64,000 bases of DNA from the NCBI RefSeq assembly GCF_015207605.1, contig NZ_JADEWO010000035.1, forward strand, positions 1 through 64,000, read 5' to 3'. The translations under genes were made by a program, and so were the position numbers. Under the pieces are notes generated by a model. That model searched no databases, was not told the DNA's origin, and worked only from the letters and a program-made list of their open reading frames with translations. Source of the DNA: Oculatella sp. LEGE 06141 (lineage in GTDB: Bacteria; Cyanobacteriota; Cyanobacteriia; Elainellales; Elainellaceae). Every line of letters starts with the position of its first letter. Position 1 is the stretch's first letter. Below are positions 9,503-19,309 of this stretch, in pieces.

Positions 9503-9733
9503 GACTATATTAATTTTCAGTGTTCTCCTCTCAAAGGATCGGCAGGTGGGGTTGGTCGCGGACTGATCCCCCTCTTTTTTTTGAAATTGGCGGTGGTCTT
9601 GCGGTTCGTTTCTTAGATAATAATGGGCAGGTGTTACTGATTGCTCTACTCCACTCCAATCGTTTAACCCAATTTCACAGCGATCAGAGTTCAGATACAC
9701 TGAGTAAAAGAGCCTTCTAGAGATTGCCGCTTC

Positions 9734-11314
9734 ATGTCTGCTGTTTCTGAACCTTCGCCCCCCTCTGTTAATCGCAGCGAATCTACTCGTCTCGATCGCC
9801 CTACGGAACTACCGCCTACCGATGCAGAATTTGATGTAATTGTCATCGGTTCGGGCATCGGCGGCCTGGTCACGGCAACCCAGTTGGCCGCCAAAGGTGC
9901 CAGGGTTTTGGTACTCGAACGGTACCTGATTCCGGGGGGCAGTGCTGGCTATTTTGAGCGATCGGGCTACCGCTTTGATGTTGGAGCCTCCATGATCTTT
10001 GGTTTTGGCGAGAAGGGTACTACCAACTTGCTGGCCCGTGCCCTTAAAGCAGTAGACGTGGGGCTGGAAACTATCCCCGACCCGGTGCAAATTCATTATC
10101 ATTTGCCCGACCAGCTCGATCTAAAAGTTCATCGGAACTATGAGAATTTCTTGCAAGAGTTGACGGCCTACTTTCCCCACGAGCAGGCAGGCATTCGGCG
10201 CTTTTACGATGAATGCTGGAAGGTCTTCAACTGCTTAAACGTAATGGAGTTGCTGTCGTTGGAAGAACCTCGTTATTTAATGCGGGTGTTTTTTCAACAT
10301 CCGTTTGCCTGTTTGGGGTTGGCGCAATATCTGCCGCAAAACGTTGGCGACATTGCCCGACGCTACATCACCGATCCGGCGCTGCTCAACTTTATTGATA
10401 TGGAATGCTACTGCTGGTCGGTTGTGCCAGCTAGCCAGACACCGATGATTAATGCCGGAATGGTGTTTAGCGATCGCCACTACGGTGGCATTAACTATCC
10501 CAAAGGCGGGGTAGGGCAAATCGCCCAACAGCTCGTGGAAGGTCTGGAAAAAGCAGGAAGCCAGATTGCCTATAAAGCCAGAGTGACGCAAATTCTGCGG
10601 CAGCGGGGCAAAGCGGTCGGTGTGCAGTTAGCTACAGGGCAAACCTATCGAGCCAAACGGATTGTTTCCAACGCAACGCGATGGGATACCTTTGAAAAGC
10701 TGCTGCCAGTCGCAGAAATGCCGCGTGCAGAACAGAAGTGGCAAAAACGCTATCAAAAATCTCCCAGTTTCTTTAGCTTGCATCTGGGGGTGCAGGCCAG
10801 CGTACTGCCGCCCGAAACAGACTGTCACCATATTCTGCTAGACGACTGGAAGCGCCTGGAAGACGCGGAAGGAACGATTTTTGTATCGATTCCAACCTTG
10901 CTGGACCCCAGTTTGGCACCGCGCGATCGCCACATCATCCATACCTTTACCCCAAGCTGGATTGCAGACTGGCAGAGTCTATCGCCTAGCGAGTACGAGG
11001 CGAAAAAGCTAGCGGTCGCTCAACGCATGATTGTACGATTAGAAGCCATCTTTCCGGGGTTATCGCAGAGCATTGAGTTTCAAGAAGCAGGAACGCCGCG
11101 CACGCATCGCCGCTTTTTGGGGCGCATGGATGGCACCTATGGCCCTATTCCATCCCGTAAGCTGTTGGGGCTGTTGGGGATGCCCTTCAACCGCACGGCA
11201 GTACCAGGACTTTATTGTGTGGGCGACAGCACCTTTCCAGGGCAAGGGTTAAATGCCGTAGCCTTCTCAGGCTTCGCCTGCGCTCACCGGGTTGCTGTGG
11301 ATTTGGGTTTGTGA
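9734..11314 (+). CDS. crtH: Carotene cis-trans isomerase (CRTISO)
   Basis: 526 residues. Converts poly-cis lycopene (prolycopene) to all-trans lycopene in the carotenoid pathway. An N-terminal extension of about 35 residues precedes the FAD-binding dinucleotide fold [35 protein letters not shown] and [20 protein letters not shown] are CRTISO hallmarks, as are [16 protein letters not shown] and the C-terminal [20 protein letters not shown]. Length and order are normal. It is followed by a strong hairpin. Confidence 0.93.
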   Translation: MSAVSEPSPPSVNRSESTRLDRPTELPPTDAEFDVIVIGSGIGGLVTATQLAAKGARVLVLERYLIPGGSAGYFERSGYRFDVGASMIFGFGEKGTTNLLARALKAVDVGLETIPDPVQIHYHLPDQLDLKVHRNYENFLQELTAYFPHEQAGIRRFYDECWKVFNCLNVMELLSLEEPRYLMRVFFQHPFACLGLAQYLPQNVGDIARRYITDPALLNFIDMECYCWSVVPASQTPMINAGMVFSDRHYGGINYPKGGVGQIAQQLVEGLEKAGSQIAYKARVTQILRQRGKAVGVQLATGQTYRAKRIVSNATRWDTFEKLLPVAEMPRAEQKWQKRYQKSPSFFSLHLGVQASVLPPETDCHHILLDDWKRLEDAEGTIFVSIPTLLDPSLAPRDRHIIHTFTPSWIADWQSLSPSEYEAKKLAVAQRMIVRLEAIFPGLSQSIEFQEAGTPRTHRRFLGRMDGTYGPIPSRKLLGLLGMPFNRTAVPGLYCVGDSTFPGQGLNAVAFSGFACAHRVAVDLGL

Positions 11315-11340
11315 GCTAAACGAGCGTGATGCAGATTTAT

Positions 11341-11378
11341 AAGAAACCCACCCTTGAATCAAGGGTGGGTTTCTTTTG
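11341..11378 (+). terminator. Terminator after crtH
   Basis: AAGAAACCCACCCTT (11341-11355) and its exact complement (11361-11375) form a 15-base stem with loop GAATC, running into TTT. It starts 27 bases after the crtH stop codon and could also act on the opposite strand. Confidence 0.85.
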
Positions 11379-11550
11379 CGCGCAACAGATCAAAAGAGTC
11401 AGTGCGAAAGGGTTTCCCCATCTGGCAGTACAACCTGACGCTGGTACAAGTTCACGACTTGCAGCAACCCAGGCCGTAGTACTTGCTAAAACTTAAGATA
11501 CTCAAACTGGGCGCTATTAACCCTCTGCCGAGAGAATGAAACTATCTCTA

Positions 11551-11922
11551 TCAACCGAAGGAGTCCAGGTCTAGCGCTTTTGAACCGCCTCTTTCTAGCT
11601 GAACCAAAATTTTGCCAAGCTGCGACCAAATTAAAATGCCAGTGAATAGCGTTAGCGACACCGCAACGATATAAGACAACTCGTTGGGAAACCCAAACAC
11701 TTCCAGACCAGATGCCAGAAACACGCAAATGCCGCCGCAAATGCCCAAAAACGGCACCAACAACTGCATGCCGCGCATGTTGGCTAACGTCCGAGTGGAG
11801 CGGTTGCGTGACCAGTCAAGCACCGATTGTTTCAGGGTCGCTTCAAAGGCTAAACCACAAGCCAGACCAGCAAATAAGCCTGCAACCAGCAGGAAATAGG
11901 GAGGTTCAGAAAAATATGACAC
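11551..11922 (-). CDS. Small cyanobacterial membrane protein, unknown
   Basis: 123 residues with three predicted membrane segments (about 8-28, 52-72 and 80-102). The first is FLLVAGLFAGLACGLAFE; the second contains PFLGICGGICVFLASGLEVFG, and the third is YIVAVSLTLFTGILIWSQL. The charged loop between segments one and two reads DWSRNRSTRTLANMRG. No domain name is known to me. It lies 92 bases downstream of the UbiB-family kinase gene on the same strand and may be cotranscribed. Confidence 0.75.
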   Translation of the reverse strand: MSYFSEPPYFLLVAGLFAGLACGLAFEATLKQSVLDWSRNRSTRTLANMRGMQLLVPFLGICGGICVFLASGLEVFGFPNELSYIVAVSLTLFTGILIWSQLGKILVQLERGGSKALDLDSFG

Positions 11923-12014
11923 GGATGACTCCTTAATCAGGACGAGTTATGAATCCGGTATGTCCGGCTAAAAGCACTCTACAGCCTAAAGCCAATAACT
12001 CATACTTCACAAAC

Positions 12015-13742
12015 TCAAAACTTGGTATCGTCTCCCTTATTTCCTTGAAACAGGGTAAATGCAGTCATGGGTGAAATGAACGTTGCCGCCCGATCGGCAG
12101 AAAGCTCGGCGATCGCATTTAGCGCTACGTTAAACAGTTTTGTAGGCTGAATGTCGTCTTTAATTAAGTCCCACAGCCGTTGCACCTCTGCCGTATGCAG
12201 GCGATCGTCCTCCACCAAAGCCAGAATAAGCTGCCGTCTCAGGAAGCGCCCTTCCTCCGATAAAAGGTACTGCAACCCAAGCTGCGCGGTTGGCAAAATA
12301 TCGAAGCTGTCATCGGAACGGGCAATCACAATGAGATTCTCTAAGCGCTGCCACTGGAACTTGCCATCTTTAAACAGAACTTCGATTAACCGGCGGCGCA
12401 ATTCTGACGACTCCCCAGTTAACAGCCGTCGTGCCACGTAAGGGTAAGCGACTTCAACAATCCGAAAGGCAGGATTCAAGCTCAGGGCTAAGCCTTCCTG
12501 GGTGACCAGCGAGCGAATGATCAGGGCAAACTTAGCCGGGACGCGAAATGGATATTCGTACATCAGTTCCGAGAACTGATCGGTAATGGTCTTAAAGTTA
12601 AAGTCGCTCACGCTCTCGCCGATCGCATTTCCCAGCACCGTCTCTAGCGCTGGAACAATCGGCATGATATCGGTTTCGGGGGTTAAGAAGCCAAGCTTAA
12701 CAAAGTCCTTGGCCAGGTCAACATAGTCTTTATTAAGCAGGTGAACGACCGAATCAACCAGCGTTTCCTTTGTCTCTTCGGAAAGCTGATCCATCATGCC
12801 AAAATCGATGTAGGCCATGCGCCCATCGGCCATAGCAAACAGGTTGCCGGGATGCGGATCGGCATGGAAGAAGCCAAACTCTAACAGTTGGCGCAGCCCC
12901 GTTGTAACACCAATTTCGATCAGGGTATCGGTACCCAGGTTGGCATCTTTCACCCGCTGAGTATCGGTGAGCTTAAAGCCGTCAATCCATTCCAGCGTTA
13001 AAACATGCTGGCTGCTGTAGCGCCAGTAGATAGAAGGAACTTTGACGCGAGGATCGTCCTGGAAATTGACCGCAAATTTCTCAGCATTCAGCCCTTCGTT
13101 GAGGTAGTCTACTTCTTCAAACAGCTTGGTGCCAAACTCATCGACAATCAGCGTCAGGTCGTGCCCCAGGTTCAGCGGCAACCAGGGAGCCAGCCATCCG
13201 GCAGCCCAGCGCATGAGATACAGGTCTAACGTTAGAGTGGGCAGCAGGTTAGGACGCTGTACCTTAACGGCCACCGCTTCTCCGGTTCGCAGTCGTGCTT
13301 GATAAACCTGTCCTAAACTGGCAGCGGCGATCGGTGCGGGAGAAATCGACTCAAACACTTCATCAATGGAGCGATCGAGTTCGGTTTCAATGATGTCGAA
13401 CGCTTTGGGGGTTGAAAACGGAGGAAGCTGGTCTTGTAGCTTAATCAGCTCTTCTAGAAAGTCTTTGCGAATTAAGTCAGGTCGAGTTGAAAGAGCCTGA
13501 CCCACTTTAATGAAGGTGGGGCCGAGACGGGTCAGAATTTTGCGAAGCTGAATCGCCCGCCTGGATTTGTTGACTTCAACATGGTGCTGCCAATCATCCC
13601 ACTTTAGCCCCAGGACAAAGCCAACAAACGACCAAATGATATCTAACGCCCGCCACCAAGCTTTCCAAGGTCTGTAACGATAGTAGCGAGCGATCGCCCC
13701 TGAGTCGTAACGCCTCATTTGGCTCAACTGGTCTTGACTCAC
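12015..13742 (-). CDS. ABC1/UbiB family atypical kinase
   Basis: 575 residues from a GTG start; an in-frame ATG at 13718 would remove eight residues. The family-specific KxGQ motif is present in KVGQALSTRPD, with the alanine-rich ASLGQVYQARL loop replacing the glycine loop, VKVQRP holding the catalytic lysine, and HADPHPGNLF plus YIDFGMMD as catalytic and metal motifs. A hydrophobic hairpin may lie near the C-terminus. UbiB-like proteins support prenylquinone (plastoquinone, tocopherol) metabolism; cyanobacteria carry several paralogues, so the exact role is open. Confidence 0.92.
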   Translation of the reverse strand: MSQDQLSQMRRYDSGAIARYYRYRPWKAWWRALDIIWSFVGFVLGLKWDDWQHHVEVNKSRRAIQLRKILTRLGPTFIKVGQALSTRPDLIRKDFLEELIKLQDQLPPFSTPKAFDIIETELDRSIDEVFESISPAPIAAASLGQVYQARLRTGEAVAVKVQRPNLLPTLTLDLYLMRWAAGWLAPWLPLNLGHDLTLIVDEFGTKLFEEVDYLNEGLNAEKFAVNFQDDPRVKVPSIYWRYSSQHVLTLEWIDGFKLTDTQRVKDANLGTDTLIEIGVTTGLRQLLEFGFFHADPHPGNLFAMADGRMAYIDFGMMDQLSEETKETLVDSVVHLLNKDYVDLAKDFVKLGFLTPETDIMPIVPALETVLGNAIGESVSDFNFKTITDQFSELMYEYPFRVPAKFALIIRSLVTQEGLALSLNPAFRIVEVAYPYVARRLLTGESSELRRRLIEVLFKDGKFQWQRLENLIVIARSDDSFDILPTAQLGLQYLLSEEGRFLRRQLILALVEDDRLHTAEVQRLWDLIKDDIQPTKLFNVALNAIAELSADRAATFISPMTAFTLFQGNKGDDTKF

Positions 13743-14028
13743 GCCTTCAATATCCTCTTGATTGGAAACAACTCCGAACTCAAACCAACTGTCTCTAATC
13801 CTCGCAAGGTCGAAGAGCAGGTCTGGAGATTCAGATGCTTTCCAACCGTTAGAGAGACTTGGGTATATTTACGCAGGACTTTAAACCAATCCAGCTATAC
13901 CACTTAATTTTATCAATTCCTTAAATATAGTATAAGAAACTACAAACAATCATGGCTAAAAGCGGGAAATAGGTTAACTTTTGCAACGTTTTGAGATTCT
14001 TTGCAGTAGGTAGGTGTTGCTATCTATA

Positions 14029-14054
14029 TTTGCACTGCCTGTTTGCACTGCCTG
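14029..14054. repeat. 13-base tandem duplication
   Basis: Two exact head-to-tail copies of TTTGCACTGCCTG. Probably replication slippage; no function visible. Confidence 0.85.
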
Positions 14055-14105
14055 CTCCCCGCGCAACAGATTGCACTCTGCTTCAGAGGTTTTTGCAAAA
14101 TAGCA

Positions 14106-14182
14106 AATGTCTCCTGTAAGGGCGTAGCATTTGGCAGATAGTCCTTGAAATAGACTCAACCGTTTTGCCAAAATGCTGCGCC
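14106..14182. repeat. Dispersed palindromic repeat, copy A
   Basis: The left arm GGCGTAGCATTTGGCA (14121-14136) faces TGCCAAAATGCTGCGCC (14166-14182), a near-perfect inverted repeat. The leader AATGTCTC...GTAAGG matches copy B at 43108 at 29 of 36 positions and resembles copy C at 55815. Confidence 0.7.
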
Positions 14183-14313
14183 ACTACAAGCTAGCGGCTA
14201 CACATTAGCCGTTCAAAGCATTCTTGCAGATACTGCAAATCGATTCAAAGTGCGTTCCTACTCGAAGGGCACTAACCGATCGAACCAATGCCCTTGTAGA
14301 AGCAAACTTGCTC

Positions 14314-16311
14314 TTACCCTTCCAGCATTTGCAGCCGATAAAGGCTGGCGTATAGGCCACCTTGCTCCAGCAACTCTTCATGGCTACCCGATTCTGCAAG
14401 GCGACCCTGCTTTAAGACCAGGATGCGATCGACATTTCGAATCGTAGACAGACGGTGAGCAATGATGATTGCGGTTCGCCCCACCAACAGCCGCTCCAAC
14501 GCCTGTTGAATCATCGCTTCCGTTACCACATCTAAATTGGCCGTTGCCTCGTCTAACACCAAAATGGACGGATTGCGGATGGCCGCACGGGCAAACGCCA
14601 AGAGCTGTTTTTGTCCCCCCGATAAATTGGTGCCTCGCTGCCGCAAAAGCGTGTCATACCCCTGGGGAAGCTGCTCAATAAAGCTAGAGACATTCGTTTG
14701 CTCAGCGGCGGCACGAATTTGCTCTAGCGTGTAGGTTTCTCCCAGGCTAATGTTGCCTTTGATATCCCCTGCAAACAAAAATCCGTCTTGCAGAATCACC
14801 GCCATACGGCGGCGCAATTCGGCCTGCGCCATGTCTCGCACATCCACTCCATCCAGCCAAATGTGCCCTTCATTAATTTCGTACAGACGACACAGCAAAC
14901 GAATAATCGAGCTTTTTCCGGCTCCAGTGGGGCCAACCAGCGCTACTTTTTCGCCGGGACGAATCGTGAAGTCTAAATCGCGCAGGACGTACTCGTCGGG
15001 CTTATAGCCAAACCAAACATGATCGAAGCGAATCTCGCTCGGTTTCGCTACTGTTGCAGCCTGAGGCAGCGGTAGCGGTGTTTCGGAACTGGGAATAGCC
15101 GATTGCAGGTTGGGCAAGAGCGTTGCAGCCGTCGATACCGCATCACCTGGGGTATCGAGAGCAGCAGACGGCAGATTAGAGGAAGGGTCATGGCCGATCG
15201 CCATTTCCTGGGCACGCATTACAGACGGGCGATCGCCGCTAATCATCTCAGGGTCACGAATTTCGATTGGTTCGGTAATAATATCGCTAACCCGCTCTAG
15301 CGCCGTTAAACCCGCCTGAATCGCCGTGAATTTTTCAGCAAACTGACGCAACGGATCAAACAACCGCTGCGCGAACAAAATAAATGAGGCCAGGGTGCCA
15401 AAGTTGAGACTGTCTTGCAGCACCAGCAGGCTCCCTAAAATCAGCACGCCTGCGATCGCCACCAGGGCAATCCATTCCAGCGTGGCCGACACCGCAGAAT
15501 CAAAGAAAATCGTTTTATCGACTTCAGTAATGTAACGCTGGTTAATCTTGCGAAACAGTTCCGCATTAAACTGCTCGCGCCGAAACAGTTGCACCACATT
15601 GATGCCAACAATATTTTCTTGCAGCGTTGAGTTCAGGGCAGACAGTTCTTCCCGTGCCCGATAGTTCGCCCGTCGATATCGCTGCTGAAAGTAAACAATT
15701 AACCCGGTGATAGGAAACAGCATCAGCAACAGCATCAGCGCCAGTTGCCACTGTAAGGTGAACATAATCACCGTAATCACCACCATAGAAAACAGATCGC
15801 TGACGATGCCGATTGCCCCGGTTGAAAACACATCGCCCAGAGCATCCACATCGCTGGTGAGGCGAGTGATAAGGCGACCCACCGGAGTACGGTCAAAGAA
15901 GCGGGTTGCCAGCGATGTCACGTGCTCAAACAGGTCATCTCGGACATCGGCGGTAATGTGCTGCCCCACCTTCTGCACCATGTACCCCTGCACACCGTTG
16001 AAGGTTAACTGCACCACCACCGTGATCGTTAACAGAATGACTAAAATATTTAACCCTGCCGCCATCGATCGCCCCTCCAGAAACCAGGCCACTGGCTCAT
16101 CACGAATTAGAGAGATAGCCTGCCCAATCAAAATAGGCTGAACAGACGTTGCTAGCGCTAACGGCACCAGCAGCAGCATAGAAGCCAGCAGCCAGCGTTT
16201 ATTGCGCTTGGCATAGGGAAGCAAAATTCGCAACAGTCGCCAGTCTGTTTGCCGATCTCGCCGACGATCATCAGCCTTGCTCACGGGAGATGCACTGGTC
16301 ATACCGAACAA
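14314..16311 (-). CDS. ABC exporter, fused membrane and ATPase domains (MsbA/MdlB type)
   Basis: 665 residues. The N-terminal half has six membrane segments (about 40-350) with the coupling-loop stretch RFFDRTPVGRLITRLTSDVD. A linker of about 80 residues rich in Pro, Ser and Ala follows. The ATPase domain carries Walker A GPTGAGKSS, Q-loop VILQDGFLF, signature LSGGQKQLLAFARA, Walker B ILVLDEATANLD and the switch His in IIAHRLST. It works as a homo- or heterodimer exporting lipid, peptide or drug; the substrate cannot be told. The long linker is unusual. Isolated gene. Confidence 0.92.
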   Translation of the reverse strand: MFGMTSASPVSKADDRRRDRQTDWRLLRILLPYAKRNKRWLLASMLLLVPLALATSVQPILIGQAISLIRDEPVAWFLEGRSMAAGLNILVILLTITVVVQLTFNGVQGYMVQKVGQHITADVRDDLFEHVTSLATRFFDRTPVGRLITRLTSDVDALGDVFSTGAIGIVSDLFSMVVITVIMFTLQWQLALMLLLMLFPITGLIVYFQQRYRRANYRAREELSALNSTLQENIVGINVVQLFRREQFNAELFRKINQRYITEVDKTIFFDSAVSATLEWIALVAIAGVLILGSLLVLQDSLNFGTLASFILFAQRLFDPLRQFAEKFTAIQAGLTALERVSDIITEPIEIRDPEMISGDRPSVMRAQEMAIGHDPSSNLPSAALDTPGDAVSTAATLLPNLQSAIPSSETPLPLPQAATVAKPSEIRFDHVWFGYKPDEYVLRDLDFTIRPGEKVALVGPTGAGKSSIIRLLCRLYEINEGHIWLDGVDVRDMAQAELRRRMAVILQDGFLFAGDIKGNISLGETYTLEQIRAAAEQTNVSSFIEQLPQGYDTLLRQRGTNLSGGQKQLLAFARAAIRNPSILVLDEATANLDVVTEAMIQQALERLLVGRTAIIIAHRLSTIRNVDRILVLKQGRLAESGSHEELLEQGGLYASLYRLQMLEG

Positions 16312-16557
16312 TAAACCGTATTAATAGCCACAATAATCGTACGTTTCCAACTTTAGCTTACAGCCATTTTCATTTGCATTCACCACGCCTCAAACCCCAC
16401 ACCCCGCACCTATCCTGGCGAGACTGTGGCTGACTCGATTGAGAACTGCTGCAAGACACTAGAGACGGATGAGAAGACAGACGCTCTAGGCGGTCGAGGC
16501 ATCCGTTTAAATGTTGTTAAATGTTGAGAGTCAGTTGGAATGGGCAGGTTGCAGAGT

Positions 16558-17208
16558 TCACGCCGGGACGTGAGCCGAGGTTAACGATCGAATCTGTTCA
16601 ATGCGATCGTGCAACCCGTCCTGGTTTAGGCGATAGCTCAGCGGATGGGCAATGAGGCGAGCGGTACTTTCAAACAGGCGTTCGATTTCCAGCAGATTGT
16701 TCTCTTTCAGCGTGCGACCAGAAGCAACTAAATCCACGATCGCTTCCGACATGCCTGTAATCGGCCCTAACTCCACCGAACCGTATAGCGGCACAATTTC
16801 AACCGGCAAATCCAGACTTTGAAAATAGTCGTGGGCGCAGTGGACAAACTTAGAAGCCACGCGGCTGTGGGGCGGCAACTCCAACGCCGACCGATAAGGA
16901 CTCGACTCTTTCACCGCCACCGACAGACGACACCGACCAAACTGGAGATCGACCAGATGTGCCACCTGTGGCTGTTTCTCGCGCAAAATATCATAGCCAA
17001 CGATGCCCAACTGCGCCTGCCCATATTCCACATAAACGGGCACGTCGTAGTTGCGAACCAGCAGCGCCTTGGCCGTTCGGCTGGCATCCCAGATTTCTAA
17101 CTGGCGATTGGCCGAATCGAGAAACGCACTAAAATCTAATCCAACCTGTTGCAACAGGCGAATGCTGTCTTCTAGCAATCCGCCTTTGGGTAACGCTACT
17201 GTGAGCAT
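16558..17208 (-). CDS. hisG: ATP phosphoribosyltransferase, short form
   Basis: First step of histidine synthesis, joining ATP and PRPP. 216 residues from ATG 17208, where the sequence begins [15 protein letters not shown] as in the family; the frame extends to a TTG at 17244, but the extra residues are atypical. The motif [14 protein letters not shown] contains the PRPP-binding GRT. The C-terminal regulatory domain is absent, as in short-form HisG enzymes, which need the HisZ subunit. hisZ is not in this window. Confidence 0.94.
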   Translation of the reverse strand: MLTVALPKGGLLEDSIRLLQQVGLDFSAFLDSANRQLEIWDASRTAKALLVRNYDVPVYVEYGQAQLGIVGYDILREKQPQVAHLVDLQFGRCRLSVAVKESSPYRSALELPPHSRVASKFVHCAHDYFQSLDLPVEIVPLYGSVELGPITGMSEAIVDLVASGRTLKENNLLEIERLFESTARLIAHPLSYRLNQDGLHDRIEQIRSLTSAHVPA

Positions 17209-17628
17209 ATTAACGCGTAAGAATGAGGGAGAAGCGATCGACAAACAAAATCAAGCATAATGACATCAGCCGATGCAGTCGGGTTAATCAAGCTGAGGTC
17301 AATTGTGTTCATGCACAACCGAGTGCCCCATAAACTTCGGTTTCATCGTGCATAGAGCGTCTCTAAACCCCATTTAAACCAAATCATGTAAACCAAATGA
17401 GTATTGGCAACAAATTTAGTGCTCATGATTTAGTGATCATAACGGTTAAAGCCATTATGCAGATTTCACGATACGGTAATGCTGTAAGCGGGAACTCCGA
17501 TTATTCTACCAAGCACCAGTCCATCCAGTGCTAGATCGTTAGGCATCCCTCCCAGGGGCTGACTTACCCTATGGAAGCCCGATCGCTGTTTATCAAGACC
17601 TTAGCTGTGTGACGTTATTTTGAGTTAA
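17209..17628. other. Divergent intergenic region
   Basis: 420 bases between hisG (minus) and the J-domain gene (plus). AT-rich near 17380-17460. I see no RNA gene, strong hairpin or credible small ORF. Confidence 0.5.
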
Positions 17629-18435
17629 ATGCACGATATCGAGAGTTGCTATCGCATCTTGGGGTTAGAGCCTGGTGCCTCGCTAGAAGAGGTCAACCAG
17701 GCTTATAAAGATCTGGTGTTTGTCTGGCATCCCGATCGCCTGCCCAAAGACAACTTACGGTTACAAGAAAAAGCTCAAGAGAAGCTCAAAGAACTAAATC
17801 AGGCGCGCGACAAGCTGCGATCCTCGCATCGAGCCAGCAAAAAAGCTAGCCCGTCTGCGTCGCCGTCGCCGTCACCAGCCCCTCGGAGTGCGGCTCGACC
17901 CTCATCCTATCGGCAGCAAGCCTATCAACCGCCCCCTCGTTCCTATCAGTCCTATCAGTCGTATCAGTCGTATCAGTCCTATCAGCCGTCCCCCAGTCCA
18001 GCTCAGCCGTCTCCCAGTCCAGCGCAACCGTCGCCATCAGCCCAGTCACAGACCCAACGGAAGCCGCGATCGCCCGACCTGAGCGGAGCCGATCTCAGCG
18101 GTGCCAATTTGATTGAAAAAGATTTGTCAGGCCGAAACCTGAGCAACGCTAACCTCACCAACGCCAACCTGAGCGATGCGTTTTTGCATAACGTAGATTT
18201 GTCAGGCGCAAACCTGACTCGGGCAAACCTGTTTAGAGCCAATCTGCTGCAAGCCAACTTAAAACAAGCCAATTTGCAGGAGGCAAATTTGATTGGTGCT
18301 GACTTTAGCGGGGCAGACCTCAGCGGTGCCAACTTGAAGGGTGCCCGAATGGAAGTGTCGAACCGATTAATGGTGAAGTTAACGGGGGCTAACCTGAGCG
18401 GCACAACAATGCCCGACGGCAGCGTTCATGCATAG
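17629..18435 (+). CDS. J-domain protein fused to pentapeptide repeats
   Basis: 268 residues. Residues 4-70 are a J domain (CYRILGLEPGASLEEVNQAY, with HPD intact in WHPDRLPKDN), so it should stimulate a DnaK ATPase. Residues 75-148 are a low-complexity Ser/Pro/Gln/Tyr linker with five SYQ repeats and two PSPSPAQ repeats. Residues 150-265 are about 20 pentapeptide repeats (ADLSGANL type) forming a right-handed quadrilateral beta helix. Pentapeptide solenoids bind proteins or mimic DNA, so this part may deliver a client or a location to DnaK (inference). Such fusions are known in cyanobacteria. Confidence 0.88.
   Translation: MHDIESCYRILGLEPGASLEEVNQAYKDLVFVWHPDRLPKDNLRLQEKAQEKLKELNQARDKLRSSHRASKKASPSASPSPSPAPRSAARPSSYRQQAYQPPPRSYQSYQSYQSYQSYQPSPSPAQPSPSPAQPSPSAQSQTQRKPRSPDLSGADLSGANLIEKDLSGRNLSNANLTNANLSDAFLHNVDLSGANLTRANLFRANLLQANLKQANLQEANLIGADFSGADLSGANLKGARMEVSNRLMVKLTGANLSGTTMPDGSVHA
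17941..18027 (+). repeat. In-gene tandem repeats in the linker
   Basis: Five tandem nine-base units (TCCTATCAG or TCGTATCAG, 17941-17985) encode SYQ, followed by two 21-base units (17986-18006 and 18007-18027) encoding PSPSPAQ. The near-identity at DNA level points to recent slippage and likely length variation between strains. Confidence 0.9.
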
Positions 18436-18884
18436 CATATTTTCTCTACAAATAAAATTAGGCAGCCTTACGGTTTGTAAACACCACCTCACCTGAGTGG
18501 TATTGAACTGGGTGTTTTCGTTGCACTGGTTCCCGGCATTCTTTTATACACAAAACGTTGCACTTGCAGAGGGTTGAGCGGCGATCGCTCGGCTCAAAAG
18601 ACGGCAGCAAATATCCCAAAATCCTGCTGTTTGGCGCAACCAACTCTCTAAATCCCGCAATTAGCAGATCAAATCGGGCAAAATCACGCAAATAGTATCC
18701 GTAGCTTTCAAGCATTCCATGTATCACAAGACTGCTGCAACTACTGAGAAAAGCAGTATTTTTTCGGTCGCCTTTTTTGGCTTTTTTGGTGTCTTGTATG
18801 CTGTGAGACAATATTTCCTGTGATAGATTGATTACATCTTTATAGAATTCTTATATTTATCAAGTCTTCTTGAATCGTCACAGA
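18436..18884. other. Intergenic region, AT-rich
   Basis: 449 bases. A minus-strand frame of 117 codons (18458-18811) is open but shows no domain, no ribosome site and an odd amino acid mix, so I do not call it. CGTTGCACT occurs twice (about 18518 and 18555). The last 80 bases are AT-rich and probably hold the promoter of the next gene. Confidence 0.5.
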
Positions 18885-19277
18885 ATGAATGCACTACCAA
18901 GTTCCTCTTCAGTTAGATATCGCTCAACGTCAGAAGGTCGCAGCAGTTTGGCGCGTCTGTTTACGGCGATCCCGCCAGAACGTGTAGGATTGCACGGAGA
19001 GTACGACCACAGCGGATTGGCCAAGCGAGTGGCTCTGGCCTTTAATCAAAACTTTGCGGCTGAGAACGTCAAAAATATTCGCATCAGCCAACGTGGTGCA
19101 GTAGTGGTTCTGGTTGGTCAGGTTCCGAGCCAGCACTTGCTAAACGATCTGGTACGAGTAGCGCTCAACGTAAATGGTACGGCAGATGTAGAGGTAAACG
19201 GTCTTAGCGTCGTCAGTCCGTGTGTCACTTATCTTAAGTTTGGTGCCCCCAAAGTTGCCCTATCTCCACTGTTTTAA
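18885..19277 (+). CDS. BON-like small protein
   Basis: 130 residues from ATG 18885 (an in-frame TTG at 18870 adds five residues). After a Ser/Arg-rich N-terminal 40 residues, the segment LAKRVALAFNQNFAAENVKNIRISQRGAVVVLVGQVPS followed by HLLNDLVRVALNVNGTADVEVNGL follows the alpha-beta-beta pattern of BON or similar secretin-like modules (helix, strand, the G-x-V turn, helix, VxVxGL strand). BON domains bind membranes or other proteins. The family assignment is inference from the pattern. Convergent with the next gene. Confidence 0.7.
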   Translation: MNALPSSSSVRYRSTSEGRSSLARLFTAIPPERVGLHGEYDHSGLAKRVALAFNQNFAAENVKNIRISQRGAVVVLVGQVPSQHLLNDLVRVALNVNGTADVEVNGLSVVSPCVTYLKFGAPKVALSPLF

Positions 19278-19309
19278 GGCGCACCCCTGTTGATTCGGCT
19301 AGCGTTGCG

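Larger units (their letters stand above)
9246..9733. other. Intergenic region between upp and crtH
   Basis: 488 bases of divergent promoter DNA without a credible gene. It holds a 12-base direct repeat (9339-9350 and 9355-9366), a perfect 13-base inverted repeat (9458-9470 and 9490-9502) and an eight-base T-run near 9577. Open frames here have no family-like features. Confidence 0.6.
13743..14313. other. Intergenic region with tandem and palindromic repeats
   Basis: 571 bases without a credible gene. It contains a tandem duplication of TTTGCACTGCCTG (14029-14041 and 14042-14054), TTTTGCAAAA at about 14091-14100, and a degenerate copy of a dispersed palindromic repeat (14106-14182). Confidence 0.6.

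Noticed and set aside
9458-9700. 80-codon minus-strand ORF in the upp-crtH gap
   Set aside because: It spans the inverted repeat and T-run and has no domain signal.
13981-14100. CRISPR-like short repeats
   Set aside because: Only one tandem duplication of 13 bases without spacers of even length; not an array.
18458-18811. 117-codon minus-strand ORF
   Set aside because: No recognisable family, low-quality amino acid pattern, overlaps an AT-rich promoter area.
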